From Spongospora subterranea (lineage: Eukaryota > Endomyxa > Phytomyxea > Plasmodiophorida > Plasmodiophoridae), in contig OUQQ01000688.1 of assembly GCA_900404475.1 (NCBI GenBank), positions 1 through 10,186 on the forward strand: 10,186 nucleotides of DNA. The letters are read 5' to 3'. Each line of letters starts with the position of its first letter. The stretch's first letter is position 1. Of this stretch, positions 1 through 6,815 are shown piece after piece. The notes under the pieces were generated by a model. The model did not search any database and was not told where the DNA came from. It saw only the letters and a program-made list of their open reading frames with translations. A program made the position numbers and the translations under genes.

Positions 1-20
1 ATCTATTGAATGAAAAGAAC
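1..20 (-). repeat. Start of a third repeat copy, cut by the window edge
   Basis: The final codons, read on the minus strand, align with the first codons of copies A and B (DFFID and DFFIE against VLFIQ). The next codon, CAG (Gln) in both other copies, is TAG here and ends the frame. The array probably continues outside the window as untranslated sequence, or as coding sequence in alleles lacking this stop. Confidence 0.7.
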
Positions 21-1190
21 AGGTTGAGAATACTGAGCAGTGTGTTCAGGTAAGTGTTGGCTCACCTGATCAGTTTGAGGTTGGGGAGATTGATTATTTG
101 AGCCTGGAAGAAAATTGGTACTTTGACAATAGTTTTGGCTCTCAAGTTCCTGCAAATCTGAATTGCAAAAACTGTTAGAAAAGGGCAGGATTTCCGGTTC
201 TGAGGCTGAGTGAATGAGTTCAGCTTGAAAGGAACTGAATTCGAGTTTATCCAGATGTTGCTGTGAGTCGAATGTAGCAGAAAGAATTTGAGAATATTGA
301 ACATTGTAATCAGGTGGGTGTGAGCTCAACAGATCAGTTTCATATTGATCGTGCTCAAGTGGAGGAAATTGGGTACTTTGCTGAAAGTTCTGTTCAATAA
401 AAAAATCAAATTGAGAATATTGGACATTGTAATCAGGTGGGTGTTGGCTCACCTGATCAGGTTGAGGTTGGGGAGATTGACTATTTTGGAGTGGAAAAAA
501 ATTAGTACGTTGATAATAGTTTTGGTTCACCAGTTCTTGCAAATTTGAATTCCAAAAAGTATTGGAGAAGTACTGGATTTCCGGTTGAAAGTCAGAGTAA
601 ATGAGTTTACATTGGATGGAACTGAATTCGAATTCATCCGGATGTTGCTGTTGGTCGGAGATAGAAGGTAGAGGTTGATCATACTGGACATTGTAATCAG
701 GTGGGTGTGAGGTCAACTGATCAGTTTGATATTGATCGAGTTCAAGTGGAGGAAATTGTGCACTTTGCTGAAAGTTCTGGTCAATGAAAAAATCAGGTTG
801 AGGAAATTCGAGAAACTGTTCAGTTTGGATTTGTCCAAATAGATTAGATTGACATTGAGACAGGTGCATATCTGGCAAATGTTGTACTTGACTGAATTTC
901 AGTTTGCCCTCGGAGTGAGATTGAGGGTTTTCCAATTTTCGTTTTTTGTTTACGTGACCAGCGAAATCCGATTGTGGTTGGCGGTGAACGGATTGACGTT
1001 GCTGTTGAAAATGGAGGTTGAATGGATCATTTGGAAGTTCATTGCTTTGACCACTGGTGACTGTATCAATTACACTATTGAGAGCCATTGGCTGTTGATG
1101 ATTGTTTGATACTGCAATACCAAGGCCCATCAGCGCCATGATGATTACGATAATCGCCATTGCCAGGATTTTGTGGTCGAGTGTGTTCAT
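3..1190 (-). CDS. Glutamine-rich tandem-repeat protein with N-terminal signal peptide or signal anchor
   Basis: A complete frame of 395 codons with an ATG at 1188-1190 and a TAG at 3-5. I do not recognise the family. Residues 8-27 form an uninterrupted hydrophobic helix after a short polar start (one Lys at 7), as in a secretory signal peptide or type II signal anchor; a cut near residue 29 (AVS-NN) is plausible. The rest is polar, very rich in Gln, Ser, Pro, Asn, Phe and Tyr, with no obvious enzyme domain. Residues 82-85 are a basic KKRK patch. Residues 133-261 and 262-390 are two gapless copies of a 129-residue repeat, identical at 86 of 129 positions by hand count. The last six residues begin a third copy. 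The long frame, the phase-keeping repeat and the signal-like N-terminus support a real gene; the biased composition and the neighbouring relics leave some doubt. Role unknown; a secreted or surface protein is inference. Confidence 0.75.
   Translation of the reverse strand: MNTLDHKILAMAIIVIIMALMGLGIAVSNNHQQPMALNSVIDTVTSGQSNELPNDPFNLHFQQQRQSVHRQPQSDFAGHVNKKRKLENPQSHSEGKLKFSQVQHLPDMHLSQCQSNLFGQIQTEQFLEFPQPDFFIDQNFQQSAQFPPLELDQYQTDQLTSHPPDYNVQYDQPLPSISDQQQHPDEFEFSSIQCKLIYSDFQPEIQYFSNTFWNSNLQELVNQNYYQRTNFFPLQNSQSPQPQPDQVSQHPPDYNVQYSQFDFFIEQNFQQSTQFPPLEHDQYETDLLSSHPPDYNVQYSQILSATFDSQQHLDKLEFSSFQAELIHSASEPEILPFSNSFCNSDLQELESQNYCQSTNFLPGSNNQSPQPQTDQVSQHLPEHTAQYSQPVLFIQ
21..407 (-). repeat. Tandem repeat copy B (387 bp, 129 codons) in the Q-rich gene
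   Basis: Encodes residues 262-390, starting DFFIEQNFQQ, directly adjoining copy A. Its first HPPDYNVQY motif is intact; the second has changed to HLPEHTAQY. It is the more diverged copy in the second half of the unit. Confidence 0.9.
408..794 (-). repeat. Tandem repeat copy A (387 bp, 129 codons) in the Q-rich gene
   Basis: Encodes residues 133-261, starting DFFIDQNFQQ and ending NVQYSQF. It aligns to copy B without gaps. The unit contains the motif HPPDYNVQY twice, 88 residues apart, and a central segment with EFSS and LQEL. The exact multiple of three means unit gain or loss keeps the reading frame. Confidence 0.9.
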
Positions 1191-1330
1191 TTCCAGTCGG
1201 GGAATGACACGTCCGTCACTGCTGCCTGCTACTGTCCGCAGTTTTTGACAGCACGTGGGTACTGTTATTTTCCAAACATTAAACTGAATCTGTATACACT
1301 CGGCCTATAATGGTGAGTTCACGACGGACT
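1191..1330 (-). promoter_or_regulatory. Putative 5' flank and promoter of the Q-rich gene
   Basis: This is the stretch directly upstream of the ATG on the minus strand. It contains a palindromic CACGTG box (1252-1257) and, further out, a TATA-like TTATAG (1305-1310, minus strand). Spacing to the ATG is loosely compatible with a core promoter, but both motifs are short and could be chance. Confidence 0.25.
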
Positions 1331-1732
1331 AGTAAAACTTCGTGTTCAGTATCATTGATGGCTACGGACAATCCAGATTACCGTGTCCACTAAACCAGGC
1401 GGTTTCATCTGGCTAATGTCCTGGCGGCATTTTTCAAAATATACAATAGTCAATACCACCTCAAAATCACAACCCTATATCTTGTCATCACATAGAAAAA
1501 ATGGGGCAGTCTTTGGCACAGAACACGTCGTTAAGATCATTGCTCTTCGTGGGGGTATGGAAAACAATCGGTACTCGTCAGGTTGACCATGGTTTGAATG
1601 ACCCTTGAGGCTGTCAGGTAATGCCCATTGACGTTCACACCGCACCAAAAGGGGTAAGCCGCTTACACACTTGTCATAATTGCTAGGAATACTCCCATGT
1701 ATTCCAAACATTCGCGGCTCCGCCGCAGTTCC
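1331..1732. other. About 400 bp with no assignable gene
   Basis: Short frames exist on both strands, but none shows a recognisable domain or compositional support. A small GC-rich self-complementary patch (GCGG-CT-CCGC) lies near 1714-1723, just before the inverted repeat. I see no tRNA, rRNA or LTR signature. Confidence 0.5.
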
Positions 1733-1767
1733 TGACAAGAATGACCTCTTGCTGGTCATTCTTGTCA
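1733..1767. repeat. Perfect 14-bp inverted repeat with 7-base loop
   Basis: Arm TGACAAGAATGACC (1733-1746) and its exact reverse complement (1754-1767) flank the loop TCTTGCT. A near-copy of the left arm, TTGACAAGAATTACC, occurs in direct orientation at 1835-1849, just before the 18-bp repeat. This could be an element terminus, a hairpin in a transcript, or a palindrome left by a foldback insertion. Confidence 0.85.
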
Positions 1768-1789
1768 AATCCTTGCTTCCCCTGTATCA

Positions 1790-1870
1790 ATACACACGTG
1801 GTTATATCAGCTGATCCTGTTCGTCCCTAACAGTTTGACAAGAATTACCTTCCCGGTTTACGCACCGCTA
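1790..1870 (+). mobile_element. Possible LTR 3' end and leader of an outer Ty3/gypsy element (element 2)
   Basis: The stretch ends a run resembling the 3' end of fungal gypsy LTRs (a block ending CCCTAACA at about 1826-1833), followed by leader-like sequence that runs into the 18-bp block shared with the start of the gag remnant at 6798. In frame, that shared block reads RFTHRY at both places. No matching second LTR is visible in the window and no clear tRNA primer site is preserved, so the call rests mainly on the shared block and the layout. Confidence 0.3.
1853..1870 (+). repeat. 18-bp direct repeat, left copy (target-site duplication candidate)
   Basis: CCGGTTTACGCACCGCTA is identical at 1853-1870 and 6798-6815. 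Chance occurrence of an exact 18-mer in 10 kb is very unlikely. The two copies bracket element 1: sequence to the right of this copy leads into element 1's leader. Confidence 0.8.
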
Positions 1871-2164
1871 TCAAGACCATCTTCCCGGTTGTATTACTTG
1901 CCGGCTAATTCGGGCAACGGGCAGCGTATGCCGGGTAAATCGGGCGCGATCCACTTAATAAATTCAGAACTCTTTGAACTATAGTTTGGTCATCAGACGT
2001 CTGTAAGTCAACCGCAAGTGTCGACTCTTGCGTACAGACGTCGTGGAGCACAAACGTTGTTGACTTGAGAGTGTCCGATTGACAGTTCAGCTGAGTTCTG
2101 AATTTTCTTTTTTCAATTTTCAAATTCCCCAATTCCGCCCATAACTAGGTCACAAGTCACAGCT
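1871..2164 (+). other. 5' leader of element 1, possibly with LTR remnant
   Basis: This gene-free stretch lies between the left 18-bp repeat and the gag ATG. It holds an AATAAA-like polyadenylation hexamer near 1955-1961, a strong stem-loop (1997-2041) and a pyrimidine-rich tract at about 2103-2122. The hexamer followed by a structured leader is what the R/U5 part of an LTR plus leader would look like. No second copy downstream confirms an LTR. Confidence 0.35.
1997..2041 (+). promoter_or_regulatory. Two-tier stem-loop in the element 1 leader
   Basis: ACGTCTGTA (1997-2005) pairs perfectly with TACAGACGT (2033-2041). Inside it CGCAAG (2013-2018) pairs with CTTGCG (2027-2032) around an 8-base loop holding GTCGAC. 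The only unpaired stem bases are the 7-base bulge at 2006-2012. Retroelement leaders often use such hairpins in packaging or dimerisation; that role here is inference. Confidence 0.6.
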
Positions 2165-2365
2165 ATGAACGGCGACAACAACGACGAACTTTTGAATGGT
2201 AATCAAATCTCTGATGCTTACGTTCAATCTTTGCCGCATAGTTCAATTCAGAACGCGATCAGGAGGGCACAACCTCTCGTATTCGCCCAAGTAAAAGCGC
2301 CGTTCCTGGCCGATCTGTTCCCAGCGAACGTTTCGACGTTTCCTGAGAGACAATGCGACGTATGA
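2165..2365 (+). pseudogene. Gag N-terminus of element 1
   Basis: An ATG-started frame of 66 codons (MNGDNNDELLNG...) ends at a TGA just before the antisense peroxidase fragment begins. The second half, with [19 protein letters not shown], reads like the region ahead of the capsid domain in gypsy gags. The continuation of gag reappears at about 3172, beyond the peroxidase fragment, in another frame. The assignment to gag is from position and style, not from a diagnostic motif. Confidence 0.5.
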
Positions 2366-2379
2366 CCGCATCATCAACG

Positions 2380-3171
2380 GTCCACTTCTCTTCAAGTAGC
2401 AGCCGAAAGAATTCGTTGCTGAATGTAGTAGGTGCATTTGTCCATGGGCCAGTGAAGCCAGCTTCGTTCGGATGACAACGGCCAACAGCGTGAGCCCCCA
2501 GAAGAGCAACTATTTCCTTGTCGTTGAAGCCCATGCGGTAGAAAATATCTCTCACGTGCTGAGCACCTTGTGCTGCATCTGGAAGACGACCGTCAGGTGG
2601 GCAGGACGTCTCATCTTTCCCATCAGTGCGTCCTTCGCGCCATGGAACAACAGGGCCGCCCATTTCTTCGATGGCGACAACCCCTGCTTTTGCCTTCAAG
2701 GGATCAAGAACCTGTCGAGCAACGATTAGACCGGCATTTGCTCCAAATTCGGATTCAGGCTTGAAACGCATTGTCGCACCTTTAGATCCGCCCGGGGCAT
2801 GTTGCTCCTTTCGTGCCATAATACGATCCGGCAGCATGCCAGGCCAAACGAATTGATACAGGGCCATATGATCCATCGTCATAAGAGGAGTTTGATTCAA
2901 GCAAGTCTGCGATATCTTTGCGAAGCTGAGCGTAGTCAACTGGGGCAGAGGCAGACGCAGAGGTTTCCTTGGCTTGTTGGCAAACTGCTACAGTGCTAGC
3001 CAGCGCGACAGCTGCTGTGGCACCAGCAGCAAACCCCCAGGCATTATATCCATGACCGCTCGATGAGGTGGACGTTGCCAAGCATCGAACAGAATGAGCT
3101 GCAACTAGACGAGGACCAGCGCCTCGGAAGCCAATGACAAGCCGCGAACGGATCGTGACAATAGCATTCAC
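2380..3171 (-). pseudogene. Cytochrome c peroxidase-like (class I haem peroxidase), broken and truncated
   Basis: Read on the minus strand this is a mitochondrial cytochrome c peroxidase, which reduces H2O2 with electrons from cytochrome c in the intermembrane space. Residues 1-35 are Arg/Ser-rich like a matrix-targeting presequence, and about 44-64 are an Ala/Val-rich hydrophobic segment, together like the bipartite presequence of yeast Ccp1. The distal site RLAWH is at 108-112. A one-base surplus in a C/G run near 2790-2797 shifts the frame; the line then continues with GATMRF, EEMGGP, GRLPDA, the proximal-His motif GAHAVGRCH and the radical-site Trp in GPW. About 12 residues (the usual SYADLW segment) are missing after DPLKAK near 2695. 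Similarity stops after LLLEEKW at about 2382, so the Asp that holds the proximal His and the C-terminal helices are lost. The frame starts at GTG with no ATG. No introns are seen. It lies antisense inside gag. Confidence 0.85.
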
Positions 3172-3549
3172 AACGAAGAGGTCCTCCCAATAAGTGTCAA
3201 AAATCGGGTCGATGAAGATAAGCTTCGGTCCGCCTGTAAATTCAAACTCAAAAAATCCTATGACGAAATTTGTGATTCTGATATTTTAATATATCTCCAG
3301 TCCCTTCAGACTACCTCAAGTATAAACAATAAGGCGAACTTCGAAGAAAGGATCAAAAAGGAAATAGTAATGAACCTGCGAACGACACACATCGAATCGC
3401 GGGTTCTTGATATGTTCGCATGCTTCGATCGACTCATAAGAGAGTTTGCGCTCGAAACGGCTTACGCTGAGAAACACAATACAAAAATGAAGTGCAAATA
3501 CCTATCGAGGGGATCCGAACCGAAGTACGTGCCGAGGTCAAAAGAATAA
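3172..3549 (+). pseudogene. Gag middle part of element 1
   Basis: An open stretch of about 125 codons without an initiating ATG, directly after the peroxidase fragment, ending at TAA 3547-3549. It is Lys/Glu/Leu-rich and helical-looking (DEDKLRSACKFKLKKSYDE, then LRTTHIESRVLDMFACFD), as expected of the capsid part of gag. It overlaps the next gag segment, which runs in a different frame from about 3501, so a frameshift lies near 3500. Confidence 0.55.
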
Positions 3550-3950
3550 TCCAATACGATTAGAATTTCTTCACCGCGAATAAGGATGAAGGACTCCTCT
3601 TCGACCTGATTCTTAAAGAGGCGGAGCAACAACACAAGTATTTTAAACCGATCGATTCGAAACCGACGATGCCAACCAGCAACACGCCGGCTCATTCTAG
3701 CAGAAGTTCGAAGCCGATCACAACTGCAATAGTCCCCCAAAACGATAAGGTCGCTAACGCCTTTCGTAGGATTCCCGACGCTACTCGGAGGAGATATGAA
3801 GGCCGGGCACCACCGGACGGCGGCTGCCTCGTTTGCAAAGGAAATCGTTGGGTGAAGTTTGTCCAACCAGCACGCACTCGCAATTGCAAGAGGCGTTCGC
3901 AAATTTTCCAAAGATAAAACAACAGAATACCAGGACGGATGTGTCGCGTA
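3501..3950 (+). pseudogene. Gag C-terminus of element 1 with damaged zinc knuckle
   Basis: The frame from 3501 has an in-frame TAG at 3561 and continues to 3917. Near its end GGCLVCKGNRWVKF carries the first two Cys (3825-3836) of a CX2CX4HX4C nucleic-acid-binding knuckle; the His position is Arg (CGT). The fourth ligand, Cys, is found only after a shift into the neighbouring frame (VCPTSTHS...), which continues with QLQEAFANF, typical of the region after the knuckle. Both changes would abolish the zinc site of a translated product. Confidence 0.7.
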
Positions 3951-4320
3951 TTCATGCCAAACGCAATCAATCGTTTTGTTCATCACGTAATACAGACGAG
4001 CAAATCGTGCGCGTCGGCAAACATAACTCATGGCGATACGATATCGACACCTATTCTTCTCGTACAGCTTTATCGCTCAGAATGCTACGAAAAATTTCCA
4101 CCACTTCGGGCGGAACAAGCGTCCAAGAACAATCCAATCACAATCGTCGCCACTGCCAAACTGGATTTGACGTTGACAACGTCGACCGGCAAAACATGTA
4201 GTTTACGGGGACGCCAGTGCTATATCACTGAACAGACCTGTCTGACGATATCATATGATCGGTCAGCCCGAACATGTCGCATTACGTATTGATTCACATA
4301 CGCTGTTGATCGAACGTCTG
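3951..4320 (+). pseudogene. Protease-region remnant of element 1
   Basis: Between the knuckle and the RT there should be a retropepsin domain. Fragments in two frames are compatible (HGDTISTPILL near the expected active-site strand; AKLDLTLTTSTGK; then GQPEHVALRID after 4255, like the segment ending gypsy proteases). The catalytic D-S/T-G triplet cannot be found in any frame at the expected place, so the active site appears destroyed. Confidence 0.45.
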
Positions 4321-5554
4321 GCCAATATATCTGGCAATCATCTGGAGGTGGAAGAACCCACGATCGACGATGACGCCGATTATGACGTCTCCATCAAACT
4401 TCGTATAAAGCGGAACATGATCACCGAAACGCCAGAGGAGTTTCCTGGCGATTGCGAAAACGAACCCGGCGACGCTTACCTCGTCGAAATAGGCGAATCA
4501 TCTACAAACGAGGTACACCAATCAATGGACATGATGATTGATCGTGCAATAGCCGAAGGACTGACGAACGAATTCAAAGATCGTCTCCGTGAGATCGTGT
4601 ATCAACACGAAGACGTGTGGAGAACTAAACTGGGCAACGACCAGCCGGTAAAGGTTTCAGCTATGAAAATCCATTTCAAAGCAGACTGTCCCCATTACCG
4701 TGCTCGCGCCCGCCGATATTCCCCAGTTCATCAAGATTTCATGCACAAGCACACCGCCGATCTGGAGCAGAACGGATTCATCTACCGCAATCCACACGAG
4801 CTTGCCTGGTAATCGACAAAAGGACACGTCCGTTCGTGGTCATCGTCTATGCATTGACACCAAAGATGTGAACAGCCGATCAGAACGAACAATTTGGCCG
4901 ATGCCACATATAGATATCATTCTCAATTACCTACGTAACTCATCGATTTATATATTGCTGGACGCCTTCAAAGGCTACTGGCAGTTTCCCCTACATCCCG
5001 AATCGCAGGAACGCTGTTCCGTCATGACTTATGAAGCAGTCTACACGCCACGAAGAATCATTCAAGGATTGGCCGACGCCGTTTTCGCGTTTCAAGCGGG
5101 AATGCACGAGGCTTTAGGCGATCTTCTGTATAATGGCGTCTTACTGTGGGTTGATGACCTGTTGCGTTATGTCCAAAACATCAAGGATAATTTTCATTTG
5201 CTCAACAACCTTCTTGGCCTTTTTGCTCGCTTCGGCATCAAGCTCAATCCGAATCGATGTCATCTCTATAAGAACACAGTAAAATGGTGCGGTCGCGTTA
5301 TTTCAGCTAAAGGGACGTCATTCGACCCAGATATGGTATCTGCATTAGCAACTCTTAACGTCCCGACTACTGCAGCGGATTTACAGCAGTTCTTGTGCTC
5401 CACCACCAGTCGGAGTTGTCGATTCATTCAAGCAAACACAGTTGCGACGCGTCATATCTTGTCCATCAAAGGGGGGTGGACATCTGAACATGCCAAATGT
5501 TTTTCCGAATTGAAGCAAGTTCTCACCAAGTTGATAACCATTGGCCCACGTTAA
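4255..5554 (+). pseudogene. Ty3/gypsy reverse transcriptase of element 1
   Basis: The linker and RT fingers are in one frame (4255-4812: LREIVYQHEDVWR, RARRYSPVHQDFM, LEQNGFIYRNP), stopping at a TAA. The palm continues in another frame to 5554: CIDTKDVNSR, PMPHIDIILNYL, LLDAFKGYWQFPLH with the first catalytic Asp at 4961-4963, then LLWVDDLL with the Asp pair at 5153-5158. Then come LNPNRCHLYKNTVKWCGRVIS and TAADLQQFLC, the usual connection after the thumb. The palm's DAF and VDD residues are preserved. The WASP-like stretch expected between fingers and palm is garbled around 4805-4850. Element 1 could not make a joined RT as it stands. Confidence 0.9.
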
Positions 5555-6011
5555 GGACGACTGGACACAGTGCTTCTTTCCTGATGCTTCGAACGGTTTT
5601 TGTTCAGTTTTCCTTACACAGTTCCCGCTCAACGACATAGGTAAAGAATTCTCGAAACAACAACATGAACCATTGGCCTTCATCAGTGGCTCGTTTAAGG
5701 GAAGTCAACTGCGCTGGGCAACGATAGAGAAAGAGGGACTCCCTATCGTTGAAGGGGTCCATCGTTTGAAACATTTCTTTCAGACCCAGCACTCATTTAC
5801 AATATTTACCGATCATCGTAACTTGGTCTACATCCTCGATCCAACATCACGAACATTTTCAATTTCTCGTCACTCTGAGGGCCGCCTCGCCCGATGGGAA
5901 ATGCACCTCTCTCAATATAATCTCGACATCCAGGACACGGCTGGAGAAGTCAAAGTCTGGGCTGATCTTGGGACCCCGATTGGGCGTCCTCGTCAAACCG
6001 AACGGCGATGA
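5541..6011 (+). pseudogene. RNase H domain of element 1
   Basis: This domain removes RNA from the RNA-DNA hybrid during reverse transcription. It follows the RT after a small frameshift near 5540. Visible motifs are CFFPDASNGF with the first acidic residue (Asp, 5583-5585), RWATIEKEGLPIVEG with the helix Glu, and TIFTDHRNLVYI with the second Asp (5811-5813). ARWEMHLSQYNLDI and VKVWADL form the usual end before the integrase tether. After ADL the frame is lost again (TPIGRPRQTERR, stop). The catalytic residues are intact, so this is the best preserved part of the element. There is no ATG start, as expected for an internal polyprotein domain. Confidence 0.85.
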
Positions 6012-6797
6012 CCTAATCATCAAAGCCAAGCGTCTCCGCGTCTCTTTCGACGATTACCAATTTTTGTTTGGCCAACGCTTACTGAAATCGTTAAAACCCA
6101 GTCAGATTTTATTCATTCTTCAAATCGCTCACACGATGACCGTATTTTCATCTTGAACGACGACATCGAACTGGTCATCGACGCGACTGATTTGTCATGG
6201 AAGACCCGCGACAATCAGATATGGATTCCTACAGAGCCGTTGCAGATCCGCATTTGTGTTATCGCCCATATGGGACTTTCAGCTCATCTTGTTCCCGACG
6301 CCACGCTTGCCACAATCGCCAAGCATTTCTGGTGGACAAATATGAGGGTCGACAGTGGACGATTTCGTTCTGCACTGTTTACACTGTCTTCGCGTCGCGT
6401 GAAAGGTAAAATTATTCCGCGTCCGTTCGGAAATGTAATTCACGATGAACAACCAAACAAAGTCATCCGCTACGACTATCTGTTCATTAGCAAACAGTCG
6501 CCGAAGTGCTGGCATCTTTCAAATATATTTTGGTTTTGAAGGACGACTTTACCAATTTCGTCGAACTCTTACCTTGCACAAACGCTGCTCATGCAACCGT
6601 CGTTGACGCGTTGATGAATTGGTTCAAAAGATTCGGTATTGTGTTCACTCATGTATCGGACCAAGAAACTCATTTAAAAAGTCTCGTCATTGAGGAAATG
6701 TGTTCTCTCTTATATATTTACCATCATTTTACGACCGCGTACACGCCTTGGGTGGAAATCTTAAATCGTAATGTTCTGGCTCTTTTGAAAACAATGG
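6012..6797 (+). pseudogene. Integrase of element 1, truncated
   Basis: The frame open from about 6054 to 6539 gives the N-terminal extension (FVWPTLTEI), IWIPTEPLQ and the HH half of the HHCC zinc site (His pair in AHMGLSAH). The CC half (CLHC, 6376-6387) lies in a different frame, so a shift falls between them. The core follows: RYDYL with the first catalytic Asp (6474-6476), then, after another shift, LVLKDDFTNFVELLP, VSDQETH (second Asp, 6659-6661), HHFTTAYTPW and the catalytic Glu (6755-6757). Asp-Glu spacing is 32 residues instead of the usual 35 because an NGT-like triplet before the Glu is missing. Similarity ends at LALLKTM near 6796, removing the C-terminal domain. Confidence 0.85.
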
Positions 6798-6815
6798 CCG
6801 GTTTACGCACCGCTA
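6798..6815 (+). repeat. 18-bp direct repeat, right copy (target-site duplication candidate)
   Basis: Identical to 1853-1870. It starts where similarity to the Ty3/gypsy integrase of element 1 stops (just after LALLKTM), and is followed by the gag remnant of element 2. Confidence 0.8.

Larger units (their letters stand above)
1871..6797 (+). mobile_element. Degenerate Ty3/gypsy retrotransposon (element 1)
   Basis: Domain order along the plus strand is leader, gag with a CCHC-type knuckle, protease-like remnant, reverse transcriptase, RNase H and integrase, which is the Ty3/gypsy order (integrase last). The coding line changes frame at least eight times and contains internal stops, so it cannot encode a working polyprotein. 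The RT style (WCG at the end of the thumb-proximal strand, IDDLL-like active site, AELQQF-like connection) resembles gypsy elements known from oomycetes and some fungi. No flanking LTR pair is visible. The integrase is cut before its C-terminal domain. The gag is interrupted by an antisense peroxidase fragment. Confidence 0.85.

Noticed and set aside
1475..1768. A 97-codon minus-strand frame covering the inverted repeat
   Set aside because: No domain, and its first codons lie in the palindrome itself. Composition gives no support, and I found no neighbour it would work with.
2380..3171. Reading the peroxidase break as an intron in a working gene
   Set aside because: The two frames join exactly within a C/G run with a one-base surplus, and no bases remain for an intron. 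The missing ATG and lost C-terminus also argue against function.
2340..3215. Target-site duplication around the peroxidase fragment
   Set aside because: I compared the two junction regions and found only 6-base matches, at the level expected by chance.
3462..4031. A 189-codon minus-strand frame opposite gag
   Set aside because: It runs antisense to recognisable gag and zinc-knuckle coding sequence and shows no domain; best explained as a shadow frame.
4255..4812. The 185-codon plus-strand frame as a stand-alone host gene
   Set aside because: Its C-terminal half is the standard lead into a gypsy RT, and the RT continues directly after it in the next frame.
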